DNA from: Gemmata palustris | GTDB taxonomy: Bacteria > Planctomycetota > Planctomycetia > Gemmatales > Gemmataceae | Assembly: GCF_017939745.1 (NCBI RefSeq) | Contig: NZ_JAGKQQ010000001.1 | Span: 930,001-994,000, forward strand | DNA: 64,000 bases | Direction of reading: 5' to 3' | Shown: positions 35,232 to 45,979 of the stretch, one piece after another | Layout: each line of letters starts with the position of its first letter | How positions within the stretch are numbered: the stretch's first letter is position 1 | The notes under the pieces: generated by a model | The model's input: the letters and a program-made list of their open reading frames with translations, nothing else | Database searches by the model: none | Told to the model about the DNA's origin: nothing | Translations under genes and position numbers: made by a program

Positions 35232-38200
35232 ATGCTTCGTTCCTCCGTCTCGATTCCACCGCTGGTGTGCGTTGCACTCTGCGCGGTGGTGTTCACGCCG
35301 TTTCGCCCGGCCGCAACTGCGGCTCCGCCCGAATCCCCGGCGCCCAAAGTCGCAGCCGCCCCCGTTCAACCGGCGAAGGCGAACGCGAGCGGCATCGAAT
35401 ACAACCGCGACATTCGGCCGATCCTCGCGGAGAACTGCTTCGCGTGTCACGGGCCGGACAGCGCGGCCCGCAAAGGGGGGCTCCGACTCGACCTGCGCGA
35501 AGCCGCGATCGAGGGCGGGGCGATCGTCCCGGGTAAGCCCGACAAGAGCGACCTGATCGCCCGCATCCACGCGGACGGCGATGAGGGGCTGATGCCACCG
35601 GCGAAGTCGAATAAGGTGCTGAAGCCGGAACAGCGAGAGCTGCTCAAGAAGTGGATCGCGGCCGGCGCGGAGTACCAGCCGCACTGGTCGTTCATCACCC
35701 CGGCGCGGCCCGAAATCCCCGCGGTGAAAGACAAGAAATGGGTGCGGAATCCGATCGATGCGTTCGTGCTCGCGAGACTCGAAGCCACGGGGCTGAAGCC
35801 CGCCCCGGAAGCAGATCGCCGCACACTCGCCCGCCGACTGGCACTCGACCTCACCGGGTTGCCACCCGTGCCGGCCGACGTCGAAGCGTTCGTGAACGAC
35901 AAGGACGCGAATTACTACGAGAAGTTGGTCGATAAACTTATGGCGTCGCCGCATTGGGGCGAGCACCGCGGCCGCTACTGGCTCGACTACGCCCGCTACG
36001 CCGACACGCACGGCATTCACTTCGATAACTTCCGTGAGGTCTGGGCTTATCGCGATTGGGTCATCCAGGCGTTCAACGCGAACCAGAAGTTCGACCAGTT
36101 CACGATCGATCAACTCGCGGGCGACTTGCTGCCGAACCCCTCACTTGACCAGCGGGTGGCGACCGGCTTCAATCGCTGCAACATCACGACGAACGAAGGC
36201 GGCGTGATCCCCGAAGAGTACGTCGTCCTGTACGCACGCGACCGGACGGAAACGACTTCGCAAGTGTGGATGGGGCTCACCACCGGGTGCGCGGTCTGCC
36301 ACGACCACAAGTACGACCCGGTTTCGCAGAAGGACTTCTACGCGCTGTCCGCGTTCTTCAACAACACCACGCAGAACGTGATGGACGGCAACGTCCACAA
36401 CACGCCGCCGATCATCTCGGTGCCGAAATCCGAGGATCGTGCCCGGTTCGACGCGGTCGTCAAAGAACTCACTTCGGTGACCCAGAAGATCGCGACCCGG
36501 CGCGCTGCCGCTCGACCGGATTTCGACAAGTGGCTGACCACGGCAACCGCGGCGAACGTTCTGCGTGAGAACCCGGTTAAGGGACTGCGACTACACGCCC
36601 CGCTGACCGACGGCGCGGGGACCGAAACGCGGTTCGCGGTGGACGGTCAGGTTCGCTCCACGAACTTCGGCGAAGCCTTTGCTTGGGCCGCGGGTCCGCG
36701 TGGAGGGAAAGCCCTTCAGGTGAAGCCCGCCGGTGCTGGTGTGCCGGTGTCGATCCCCGAGGCGGGGAACTTTGACGGCCAGAAGGAAGCGTTCACCGCG
36801 TCGGCGTGGGTGAAACTCACGCGCGGGGCGAACGGGGCGATCGTCGCCCGGATGAACTCGGCGAAGAAGCACCGCGGCTGGGATCTGTGGGTCGAGGGGG
36901 ACAAGATCGGTGCGCACATCATCAACGAGTTTCCGGAGAACGCGCTGAAGGTGGTGAGCAACACGCCGGTGCCGATGAACCAGTGGGTCCACGTCGCGCT
37001 GGTTTACACCGGCACCCCTTCGCCGGAAGGGATCACGATCTACGTGAACGGGCGCCCGCAATCGCTGGCCGTACCCTACAACTCGCTGAAATCCACGACG
37101 CTGACAGAGGTGCCGTTTACCGTCGGTCAGCGGTTCACCGGAGAGGGACGGTTGCTCGGCGCGAGCATCGAAGATGTCCGTCTCTACGACCGCCAACTGA
37201 CGAAGAACGAAGTTGACCAACTCGCGCGCTACGGCGCCGCGGCCGACGCGCTCGCGAAGGCGGCCGACAAGCGCACGCCGGCCGACACTGATGTGGCGTT
37301 CAACTGGTGGCTAGCGACGTTCGATAAGCCGACGCGCGACTTGGAAGCCGAAAGCGCGAAGCTGCGGGCCGAAGATGCGGCGATCAAGGCGCGCGGCACG
37401 ATCGCTCACGTGATGAACGAGCGCACGGACGCGCAACCGAGTGCGTTCGTGCTGTTCCGCGGTGACTACGACAAGCGCCGCGACGCGGTGAAGGCGGACA
37501 CGCCGAAGGCCATGCCGCCGATGCCGACCGACTTGCCGCGCAACCGGCTCGGGCTCGCGAAGTGGCTCGTGTCGAAGGATCACCCGCTGATGACGCGGGT
37601 CACGGTGAACCGCTTCTGGCAAGAACTCTACGGCACCGGTCTGGTTCGCACGAGTGGCGACTTCGGTATCGCGGGCGAGCTGCCGAGTCACCCGGAACTG
37701 CTCGACTGGATGGCTCTGGAGTTCCAAAGCTCGTGGGACGTGAAGCACTTCTTCAAGTTACTAGTGACTTCGGCGACCTACCGGCAGGCCGCGATCGCGA
37801 CACAGGAGAAACTCGACAAGGACCGCGACAACCGGCTGATGTCGCGCGGGCCGCGGTTCCGCATGGACGCCGAAATGATCCGCGACCAGGCGCTCGCGGC
37901 GAGCGGGCTGCTCGTCCGCAAGCTGGGCGGCGCGAGCGTGAAGCCGTACCAACCCGAGGGCGTGTGGGAAGCGGTCGCGATGATCGGCTCGAACACCCGC
38001 GACTACCGGCGCGATACGGGCGAGAACCTGTACCGCAGGAGCATGTACACGTTCTGGAAGCGCTCCGCTCCGCCGGCCGCGATGGAGGTGCTGAACGCGC
38101 CTAATCGCGAGACGTGCAGCGTGCGCCGCGACCGCACGAACACGCCGCTCGCCGCGCTGCTCACGCTCAACGACGTGCAGTTCGTGGAGGCGGCCCGCGT

Positions 38201-38483
38201 GCTCGCGGAAAAAACCATCGGTTCCGCAACAGGCGACGAGAAGCGGATCGACTTCATCGCGAAGCTCCTGCTGGCGCGCTCGTTCCGGGCCGAGGAGCTC
38301 GCGATCGTGACGGACGTGCTCACGAACCTCCGCTCGCACTACAAGGCGAAGCCGGACGAAGCGAAGAAGCTGATCGCGTTCGGCGAATCGAAGGCCGATG
38401 CGAAACTCGACCCGAGCGAACTGGCCGCGTGGACCATGCTCGCGAATCAATTACTGAACTTGGACGAGGTACTGAACAAGTAG
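35232..38483 (+). CDS. PSCyt1/PSCyt2/LamG/PSD1 planctomycete cytochrome-like protein
   Basis: 1083 residues, exported (signal LVCVALCAVVFTPFRPAATA). Order of parts: a cytochrome-like PSCyt1 segment with heme motif ENCFACHGPDSAARKGGLRL; a PSCyt2 (DUF1549) domain starting near HWSFITPARPEIPAVKDKKW; GCAVCHDHKYDPVSQKDFYA, a second C-x-x-C-H; a LamG/concanavalin-like insertion around residues 515-645 (AFTASAWVKLTRGANGAIV); and the PSD1 (DUF1553) domain (RLGLAKWLVSKDHPLMTRVT). Such proteins are planctomycete-specific, with unknown substrate; the LamG part suggests glycan contact. The DUF1501 gene at 38668 is the usual partner. Confidence 0.93.
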   Translation: MLRSSVSIPPLVCVALCAVVFTPFRPAATAAPPESPAPKVAAAPVQPAKANASGIEYNRDIRPILAENCFACHGPDSAARKGGLRLDLREAAIEGGAIVPGKPDKSDLIARIHADGDEGLMPPAKSNKVLKPEQRELLKKWIAAGAEYQPHWSFITPARPEIPAVKDKKWVRNPIDAFVLARLEATGLKPAPEADRRTLARRLALDLTGLPPVPADVEAFVNDKDANYYEKLVDKLMASPHWGEHRGRYWLDYARYADTHGIHFDNFREVWAYRDWVIQAFNANQKFDQFTIDQLAGDLLPNPSLDQRVATGFNRCNITTNEGGVIPEEYVVLYARDRTETTSQVWMGLTTGCAVCHDHKYDPVSQKDFYALSAFFNNTTQNVMDGNVHNTPPIISVPKSEDRARFDAVVKELTSVTQKIATRRAAARPDFDKWLTTATAANVLRENPVKGLRLHAPLTDGAGTETRFAVDGQVRSTNFGEAFAWAAGPRGGKALQVKPAGAGVPVSIPEAGNFDGQKEAFTASAWVKLTRGANGAIVARMNSAKKHRGWDLWVEGDKIGAHIINEFPENALKVVSNTPVPMNQWVHVALVYTGTPSPEGITIYVNGRPQSLAVPYNSLKSTTLTEVPFTVGQRFTGEGRLLGASIEDVRLYDRQLTKNEVDQLARYGAAADALAKAADKRTPADTDVAFNWWLATFDKPTRDLEAESAKLRAEDAAIKARGTIAHVMNERTDAQPSAFVLFRGDYDKRRDAVKADTPKAMPPMPTDLPRNRLGLAKWLVSKDHPLMTRVTVNRFWQELYGTGLVRTSGDFGIAGELPSHPELLDWMALEFQSSWDVKHFFKLLVTSATYRQAAIATQEKLDKDRDNRLMSRGPRFRMDAEMIRDQALAASGLLVRKLGGASVKPYQPEGVWEAVAMIGSNTRDYRRDTGENLYRRSMYTFWKRSAPPAAMEVLNAPNRETCSVRRDRTNTPLAALLTLNDVQFVEAARVLAEKTIGSATGDEKRIDFIAKLLLARSFRAEELAIVTDVLTNLRSHYKAKPDEAKKLIAFGESKADAKLDPSELAAWTMLANQLLNLDEVLNK

Positions 38484-38496
38484 TGGGTTTAGCCAG

Positions 38497-38628
38497 ATCG
38501 CCAGGGGGGAGCAACGCCCAACCCTGGTACTCGCCTGCGCCCTTCGGGGCTGAAGGCAACACCGTTTTGTAGCCCTGGAAGGGCGTCAGAATGTAGCCAG
38601 GGTGGAGCAACGCGAAACCCCTGGCGAT
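38497..38628. repeat. Interspersed repeat with 11-bp terminal inverted repeats
   Basis: The outer ends ATCGCCAGGGG (38497-38507) and CCCCTGGCGAT (38618-38628) are perfect inverted repeats. Inside are two related GGAGCAACGC motifs, a CCCTGG...CCAGGG pairing and a CTGCGCCCTTCGGGGCTGAAG hairpin region. It fills the gap between the PSCyt and DUF1501 genes. I have seen similar 'gtagccagggtggagcaacgc' strings in planctomycete genomes, but copy number could not be checked. It lies within what should be one operon and may form RNA structure. Confidence 0.6.
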
Positions 38629-38667
38629 TTGCGGTCCGCGAATTCATCCCAATACACGAGACCCACA

Positions 38668-40152
<1,485 letters not shown>

Positions 40153-40161
40153 GTGAACGAG

Positions 40162-40237
40162 GGAAGAATTATTGGACAGGATCAACAGGATAAACCGGAT
40201 TGGAATACCTGCTTGAATCCTGTCCAATAATTCTTCC
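40162..40237. terminator. Inverted repeat, 21-bp arms, after the DUF1501 gene
   Basis: GGAAGAATTATTGGACAGGAT (40162-40182) and its perfect reverse complement (40217-40237) flank a 34-base loop that repeats 'caacaggataaaccggat'. The arms are AT-rich with no T-run after them, so it may be an mRNA-stabilising or terminator-like repeat, not a classical terminator. Strings such as 'attggacaggat' recur between genes in planctomycetes, from memory. Confidence 0.55.
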
Positions 40238-40362
40238 TATCGCCCTTTGTGGCGAAAGCTCTTGGCCCTCGATTGCCGGGCAAAACTGTAGCCTCCGCCC
40301 TCGTCTTCGCGCACAATAAACATCTCCTGCCAACCTCTCCCGTTATCAGTGAGAAGCCAAAA

Positions 40363-41631
40363 ATGTCAGACACGACGCGCCGCGCCTTCATTCAGACTTC
40401 GGCCGCAACAGCGGCCACCGTGTCCCTCTTACCCGGCGCGTTTGCCGCGGGGGACGGGATACTCAAAGTCGGCCTCATCGGGTGCGGTAACCGCGGCACC
40501 GGGGCGGCGCGCGAGGCGCTCCAGTCCGATCCCAAGGTCAAGCTGGTCGCGATGGCCGATGCGTTCATGGACCGGCTGGAGGACAGCCTCACCAACCTGA
40601 GCGGCATCAAGAGCATCGCCGGTAAGGTGGACGTTCCGAAGGAGCGCCGGTTCGACGGCTTCGACGGGTACAAGAAGGTCATCGAGAGCGACGTGGACGT
40701 GGTGCTACTCACCACCCCGCCGGGCTTCCGCCCGCTGCACCTCGAAGCGGCGATCAAGGCCGGGAAGCACGTGTTCTGTGAGAAGCCCGTGGCCGTGGAC
40801 GCGGCCGGCGTCCGCTCGGTGATCGCCACCTCGCGGCTCGCGAAGGAAAAGAACCTCAGCCTGTGCTCCGGGTTCTGTTACCGGTACGATCTCGCCAAGC
40901 GCGAGACCGTAAAACGCATCCACGACAAGATGATCGGCGACGTCGCCGCGATGCACATCACGTACCTCACCGGGGCCATCTGGCACCGCGGGAACGACCC
41001 GAAGTGGTCCCCGATGGAGTTCCAGATGCGGAACTGGTACTACTACACGTGGCTCAGCGGGGACTTCATCGTCGAGCAGCACTGCCACAACTTCGATAAG
41101 GCGCACTGGGTGTTCGGGAAGCTCCCGGTGGCGGCGACCGCCGTGGGCGGGCGCCAGGTACGCCGCGACCCGAAGTTCGGGTACGTCTACGATCACTTCG
41201 GCGCGACGCTCGAATACGATAACGGCGCGAAGTTGTTCTCGTTCTGCCGCCAGACCGACGGGTGCGACGGGGACGTCAACGATCACATCATGGGCACCAA
41301 GGGCTCCGCGCAACTGATGGACCACACGGTCACCCCGACCGGAGGGGAGGGGTGGGCGTTCGGCAGCGCCGCGAAGGTGCGGAGCATGTACCAGGTCGAG
41401 CACGACGAGCTGTTCGCCGGCATCCGCTCCGGGAAGCTGATTAACGACGGCGAGAGCGCTGCGCACAGCACGCTGATGGCGATCATGGCCCGGGAAGCGG
41501 CCTACACCGGCAAGAAGATCACCTGGGCCGATGCACTTAACGCGAAGCAGAACCTCTCGCCGAAGGAATACGCCTGGGGGCCGATCGCGACGCCGCCGGT
41601 CCCGATGCCCGGCACTTACCGGTTCAGTTGA
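40363..41631 (+). CDS. Exported Gfo/Idh/MocA-family oxidoreductase
   Basis: 422 residues from the ATG at 40363. The leader TTRRAFIQTSAATAATVSLL is Tat-type, so the protein folds with its cofactor before export. The Rossmann motif VGLIGCGNRGTGAAREAL, the EKPVAVDAAGVR block and the C-terminal domain (GAIWHRGNDPKWSPMEFQMR and WLSGDFIVEQHCHNFDKAHW) fit the NAD(P)-dependent Gfo/Idh/MocA sugar oxidoreductases common in planctomycetes. Substrate unknown, probably a sugar. A start at 40249 in the same frame would place codons in the repeat region. A perfect palindromic terminator follows. Confidence 0.92.
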   Translation: MSDTTRRAFIQTSAATAATVSLLPGAFAAGDGILKVGLIGCGNRGTGAAREALQSDPKVKLVAMADAFMDRLEDSLTNLSGIKSIAGKVDVPKERRFDGFDGYKKVIESDVDVVLLTTPPGFRPLHLEAAIKAGKHVFCEKPVAVDAAGVRSVIATSRLAKEKNLSLCSGFCYRYDLAKRETVKRIHDKMIGDVAAMHITYLTGAIWHRGNDPKWSPMEFQMRNWYYYTWLSGDFIVEQHCHNFDKAHWVFGKLPVAATAVGGRQVRRDPKFGYVYDHFGATLEYDNGAKLFSFCRQTDGCDGDVNDHIMGTKGSAQLMDHTVTPTGGEGWAFGSAAKVRSMYQVEHDELFAGIRSGKLINDGESAAHSTLMAIMAREAAYTGKKITWADALNAKQNLSPKEYAWGPIATPPVPMPGTYRFS

Positions 41632-41648
41632 GACCTGTGGGAACGGCG

Positions 41649-41688
41649 AGCACCCGGCGCCGATTGCAATCGGCGCCGGGTGCTTTTT
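41649..41688 (+). terminator. Perfect palindromic terminator after the Gfo/Idh gene
   Basis: A 36-base perfect palindrome (AGCACCCGGCGCCGATTG and its complement) is followed by TTTT. It ends transcription from 40363 and separates it from the convergent gene whose stop is at 41698. Confidence 0.85.
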
Positions 41689-41697
41689 ATGGGTGAG

Positions 41698-43596
41698 CTA
41701 TTTCGCCTTCTTCAACTCGGCATCGAGCCACTCCTTCAAGGCGCTGATCGCGGTCGGGTCTTTGACGCGGTACAGTTCCGCCTCGACCGAGTCTTCCGGC
41801 GGCATGTCTTTGTCCTTGTCGATCCGCTTCAGTAACCGCCCGAGCACGTCCTGCCTTTGCTTGCGGCTCGCGGTCTTCAGCCAGTTGTCCCGGGTGGTCG
41901 CGTCGAGTGGGTCGAACGCCAGTACCGGGATCGGGCTGAATGCGGCGGGCTTCGGTCCCGTGCGGAAGTCGTGACAGGTCGCACAGGCGTGCGACGGCAG
42001 CACTTCGATTTCCTTCTCGTTCGTCGCGCTCGGGTCGCGCTGGGGCGTACTCGTGTACGTGGTGCGTGCCGCCCAGAACCGCGCGCCCGCCTGGTGGCGC
42101 GCGGTCACCTCGACCACGCCCGCGACGAACCGGTCCTTGAAGTCGTCGCGCTCCGGTAACACGCCGTCCTTCAGCACGTCCGCGAAACTCGGTCCGGTGA
42201 AGACCGTCTTTGCGAGTGTCGCGGGCGTGACGTCGGTGCGGCCGATTCGCGTTACGGCCAGGGAGAGGTTTGTCGCGAGGAACGTGCGATCGCCTTCACT
42301 CAGTCCGATGGCACGTGCGAGAGCCACTGCGCTCACGAGTTGCGAAGGGTTTTGGGGAGCGGGGGTGTTGGGGCGCACGAACGCTTTGGGGTTACTCGGT
42401 TGGTGTAGGGACGGCAGGCCGTGCGCGCCGGTCGCCCGGAGCGCATCGTACTTCGTCACCGGATTGGTCCCCGTCGGTCCCTTCGTGGCGACTATCTTGT
42501 TCGCGGGCCCGGCGGGGCTGAAGTCCGCGAGCGCGCTAGGCGCGAGCGCCTTGTTCGCGGCGTGCGCTTGTTGCAGGAACGGGACCAGATCGAGCTGGTT
42601 GAGTTCGAGTTTCAATTGCTTGTCGAATTTCTCGAGCGGCCCTTGCGCGGCGATCGCGGAGAGCAGCAGCACGAGCGCCTTGCGCCCTTCGGCGGTTTGC
42701 GCGAGTAATTTGTACCGCGCGCGGTCCCGGAGTACATCGGCGCCTTGTCGCACCGCGGCGTCCACTTCCGGTCCGCTCGGCGCGAGGAGCTTCAGTCCGT
42801 CGATGTCATCGCGGAGGCCAAGGGCCGAATCTTCTTTTCCTTCCTGGTTTTGTCGTGAAGTGAACTTGAACAGCGGGGTAGAGGTCGTGCGCACCAGTTC
42901 GTTAAACGCGGTGTTCGACCACGGCGCGACACCCAGGATCGGCCCCTTGTTCTTGTGGCAACTGAAGCAGCGGGCGCCGTCGAGAATTTTTAGTTCGGGT
43001 TTCTCGCTCATGCCCTCGATCACGCCGAAGTCGAACTTTTGTTTCCGGCTGTTCCACGAAATAAATTCGACGGTTTTTACGACCGGTCCGTTCTCACTCG
43101 CTTCTGTGTTCGCGGCGAGGAACAGCCGACCTTCGAGGTACGTGCTGTTCGCGGCGGCGCTCCCGAGCGGTGCGGACGTGCCGGCGACGAGTCGCGTCGG
43201 TCCGCGCGAGCCGCCCCACCCACCGAATCCGCCGGTCGCTTGCGCCACCATCCCCGGGTGCGATGACGGGCGCGTCGCGATGACGACTCGCGGGTGCGAC
43301 AAACCGGAGTTTAGTGCAACGGCCGAGAACGTGACCGGGAGTTGCACGAAGTCGCCGAGCTTCCTGAGCGCGGTGGTAAGTTCCGTCCCGGTTGCGGGTA
43401 CCTTCCACCCGTTCGCTTCGATTACCGCACCGATGGCCGTGTGCGCATACGGCGGCACGCGGTCGTGTGGGGGCGGCGCCACTTCCGGGACAAAGGTCAG
43501 ACCCGGGTTGGTGGGTGCGGCCGGGCTCGGGGCGGGGATCGCGCTAACGGAAAGGGCCAGCGCGATCGCGGTGAGGCACGGGCATGCCTTTTTCAT
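41698..43596 (-). CDS. Exported protein with two c-type heme motifs
   Basis: 632 residues from the ATG at 43596 (MKKACPCLTAIALALSVSAI, signal peptide); upstream in-frame codons to 43728 look non-coding. The middle has GARCFSCHKNKGPILGVAPW, a C-x-x-C-H heme site, and the C-terminal part has SHACATCHDFRTGPKPAAFS, a second one. The rest is Ala/Leu-rich without a recognised domain; a Gly/Trp-rich patch (ATGGFGGWGGSRGPTR) occurs near residue 125. Likely a periplasmic multiheme-like electron carrier or oxidase subunit; I could not place it in a named family. Convergent with the Gfo/Idh gene. Confidence 0.8.
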   Translation of the reverse strand: MKKACPCLTAIALALSVSAIPAPSPAAPTNPGLTFVPEVAPPPHDRVPPYAHTAIGAVIEANGWKVPATGTELTTALRKLGDFVQLPVTFSAVALNSGLSHPRVVIATRPSSHPGMVAQATGGFGGWGGSRGPTRLVAGTSAPLGSAAANSTYLEGRLFLAANTEASENGPVVKTVEFISWNSRKQKFDFGVIEGMSEKPELKILDGARCFSCHKNKGPILGVAPWSNTAFNELVRTTSTPLFKFTSRQNQEGKEDSALGLRDDIDGLKLLAPSGPEVDAAVRQGADVLRDRARYKLLAQTAEGRKALVLLLSAIAAQGPLEKFDKQLKLELNQLDLVPFLQQAHAANKALAPSALADFSPAGPANKIVATKGPTGTNPVTKYDALRATGAHGLPSLHQPSNPKAFVRPNTPAPQNPSQLVSAVALARAIGLSEGDRTFLATNLSLAVTRIGRTDVTPATLAKTVFTGPSFADVLKDGVLPERDDFKDRFVAGVVEVTARHQAGARFWAARTTYTSTPQRDPSATNEKEIEVLPSHACATCHDFRTGPKPAAFSPIPVLAFDPLDATTRDNWLKTASRKQRQDVLGRLLKRIDKDKDMPPEDSVEAELYRVKDPTAISALKEWLDAELKKAK

Positions 43597-43774
43597 GTCG
43601 CTCTCGGGTCGGGGGACGGGCGTGTTGTTGAACCCAACGACGGAGGTGCGCGGACGTTGGCGCGGTCGGTAAAAAACGTTCAGCGATCGGTTTTCGTGTG
43701 CGGACGTAATGTGCGACCGCTGGCGCAAGTTGTGTTTCGATTTGAGTTATATTGGATTCGTTGGTTCATCGAAC

Positions 43775-44047
43775 TCAGTAGCTGATGAGAAACCCGGTGA
43801 GTGCGTGGTCCGGTTCGCGCTCGAAAATCTCTTCCGCTGTGATGTGGTCCGCCATGCGCTGGCGGACGTCGGCCAGGAACGCTGCAATTGCTCGCGCATC
43901 CCCGTCTGCGAGTAACTCGACGCGCCCGTCCGCGAGGTTCCGTACCCATCCGCGGACTTGTGGGTGGGTCCGCGCGATCCACGCGGTCGTTGCGCGGAAC
44001 CCGACGCCTTGAACGTGGCCCGAATAGTACACGACTTTCGCCATCAT
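43775..44047 (-). CDS. acyP: Acylphosphatase
   Basis: 90 residues. Hydrolyses acyl phosphates such as carbamoyl phosphate. The signature is YYSGHVQGVGFRATTAWIA, with the catalytic Arg in GVGFR, and VRGWVRNLADGRVELLADGD, with the catalytic Asn in VRNL. A GAGG site lies 5 bp before the first of two ATGs (44047 and 44044). Length and motifs are normal for the family. Divergent from malQ. Confidence 0.95.
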   Translation of the reverse strand: MMAKVVYYSGHVQGVGFRATTAWIARTHPQVRGWVRNLADGRVELLADGDARAIAAFLADVRQRMADHITAEEIFEREPDHALTGFLISY

Positions 44048-44223
44048 CGGTTCCTCGTACTGGCGGCACGAACACAACCATCCTAACGTGGTGGATTGGG
44101 CCGGGACACGGATCGCGTTTTTTGTTTTGACCCGTGTTCTTCTGTGTTCATCCGCGGCGGCTCTTCTCTCTTCTCTTCTCATCTGATACCCCAAATGGAG
44201 ACATTTCCGCGCCGAGGGTCCGT

Positions 44224-45741
44224 ATGGCCACATCGTCACTCCCGCGATCGTCCGGTATCCTGCTCCACCCCACGAGTCTCCCGGGACCGTTCGGCATCGG
44301 CGATCTCGGGCCGGTCGCGTACCGGTGGGTGGAGACGCTCGCCGCGATGAGACAGTCGTGGTGGCAGGTGCTCCCGCTCGGTCCCACCGGGGCGGGGGAC
44401 TCGCCCTACCAGTCGCTCTCCGCGTTTGCGGGGAGCGTCAACCTGCTCAGCCCCGAACTGTTGCAGCAAGACGGCCTCGTTAGCGCTGATCTGTGGGCGA
44501 ACGAGCACTTCGCCGACGGGGACGTTCAGTTCGATCGCGTCACGCCGTTCAAGACGAAGATGCTCCGGACCGCGTGGGACTCGTTTCGAGGTGGGAAGGC
44601 CGCGCACCTCAAGCACGACTTTGAAAACTACTGCACCGCCGAAGCCGGGTGGCTCGACGGGTTCGCTCTGTTCGTTGCGATCCGCGAGGCGCTCGGTAAC
44701 ACGGGGCTACTCGCGTGGCCGCCGGACCTGCTGCGCCGGAATCCGGTTGCACTGGGGGAACTGGAGAAACAAATCTCGGGCGAAGTGTTGATGCACAAGT
44801 TCGGGCAGTTCCTGTTCGATCGACAGTGGACCGCACTGAAGAAGTTCGCGGCCGACCGGAAGGTGAAGATCATCGGCGACGCGCCCATCTTCGTCGCGCT
44901 CGATTCGGCCGACGTGTGGGTACACCCGGACGAGTTCCTCCTGGACCCCGACCGGAAGCCGACTGTTGTTGCGGGCGTGCCGCCGGACTACTTCAGCGAG
45001 GACGGGCAGCACTGGGGGAACCCGATCTACGACTGGGACCGGATGGAGGCGACCGGCTACTCGTGGTGGTGCGCCCGCGTGCTGCGCCAGTTGAAGCAGG
45101 TCGATCTGATTCGGCTCGATCACTTTCGCGGGTTCCGGCAGGCGTGGCACATCCCGGCCACGGAACTGACCGCGCGCGTCGGGAAGTGGGTGGACGGCCC
45201 CGGTATGAAGCTGTTCGAGCGGCTCCGGACCGCACTCGGTGGGTTGCCGATCATTGCGGAAGACCTCGGGGTGATTACGCCCGACGTGGTCGAACTGCGC
45301 GACGCGCTTGCGCTACCGGGCATGCGCGTGATTCAGTTCGCACTCGAAGGGCCGACCAACTTGCACTGGCCGCACAACTACGTCCCCAACTGCGTGTGCT
45401 ACACCGGCACACACGACAACGACACCGTTCACGGCTGGTTCGCGACCCTCAACGATCGTGACCGGAACTATCTCGCGCTGACGCTGGGGAAGGGGATCGG
45501 GGACGTGTCGTGGGACTTGATTCGTGAGGCGTGGGCATCGGTCGCGACGGTCGCGATCGCGCCGCTTCAGGATCTGTTGAGCATGGGCAGCGACGCGCGG
45601 ATGAACAAGCCGGGCGTCGCTGCCGGGAACTGGCGCTGGCGGTTCCGGCTCGACCAGTTCCGCCCGGACGCGATTCAGCGGATGGCCGACCTCACGACGC
45701 TCTACAACCGCGTTCCGTCGGAGCCGAAGCCCGGCCCGTGA
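44224..45741 (+). CDS. malQ: 4-alpha-glucanotransferase (amylomaltase)
   Basis: 505 residues, GH77. Transfers alpha-1,4-glucan segments in glycogen and maltodextrin metabolism, in the cytoplasm. Starts at 44224 (MATSSLPRSSGILLHPTSLP), the usual N-terminus; an in-frame start at 44134 adds a non-family tail. Catalytic residues: nucleophile Asp in LIRLDHFRGFRQAW, acid/base Glu in PIIAEDLGVIT, and the transition-state Asp in YTGTHDNDTVHGW. Convergent with iscX, only 3 bp between the stops. Confidence 0.96.
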   Translation: MATSSLPRSSGILLHPTSLPGPFGIGDLGPVAYRWVETLAAMRQSWWQVLPLGPTGAGDSPYQSLSAFAGSVNLLSPELLQQDGLVSADLWANEHFADGDVQFDRVTPFKTKMLRTAWDSFRGGKAAHLKHDFENYCTAEAGWLDGFALFVAIREALGNTGLLAWPPDLLRRNPVALGELEKQISGEVLMHKFGQFLFDRQWTALKKFAADRKVKIIGDAPIFVALDSADVWVHPDEFLLDPDRKPTVVAGVPPDYFSEDGQHWGNPIYDWDRMEATGYSWWCARVLRQLKQVDLIRLDHFRGFRQAWHIPATELTARVGKWVDGPGMKLFERLRTALGGLPIIAEDLGVITPDVVELRDALALPGMRVIQFALEGPTNLHWPHNYVPNCVCYTGTHDNDTVHGWFATLNDRDRNYLALTLGKGIGDVSWDLIREAWASVATVAIAPLQDLLSMGSDARMNKPGVAAGNWRWRFRLDQFRPDAIQRMADLTTLYNRVPSEPKPGP

Positions 45742-45744
45742 CCG

Positions 45745-45960
45745 TTACTTGTCGTCGCCGTACTCGTCCTTCCACTCCTCGTACCACGCCATTTGGATGG
45801 CTTCGAGGAGTTTTTCGTTCGACTCGTTCGGCTTACCGGTGAACCCTTCGAGGTTCATCACGTGCTTGTGCAGGTCCGTGAACCGCACCGAGAGCGGGTT
45901 AATCGTGTCGAACTGGTCGAACAGCGCTTCGCCGATTTCGCGCCCGTCGGTCCACGTCAT
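45745..45960 (-). CDS. iscX: Iron-sulfur assembly accessory protein IscX
   Basis: 71 residues starting MTWTDGREIGEALFDQFDTI, with VRFTDLHKHVMNLEGFTGKP and NEKLLEAIQMAWYEEWKDEY, the standard IscX sequence. IscX is a small acidic protein that binds IscS and modulates cluster assembly. Start at 45960 chosen because GGAGG lies 9 bp upstream; an in-frame TTG at 45975 would include that site in the coding region. It follows hscA by 19 bp, as in proteobacterial isc operons, although the ferredoxin gene usually between hscA and iscX is absent here. Confidence 0.93.
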   Translation of the reverse strand: MTWTDGREIGEALFDQFDTINPLSVRFTDLHKHVMNLEGFTGKPNESNEKLLEAIQMAWYEEWKDEYGDDK

Positions 45961-45979
45961 GGGGGAATCCTCCAACCGC

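Noticed and set aside
38602..38667. Upstream start for the DUF1501 protein at 38602
   Set aside because: The extra residues are encoded by the interspersed repeat; the Tat-like leader fits the ATG at 38668.
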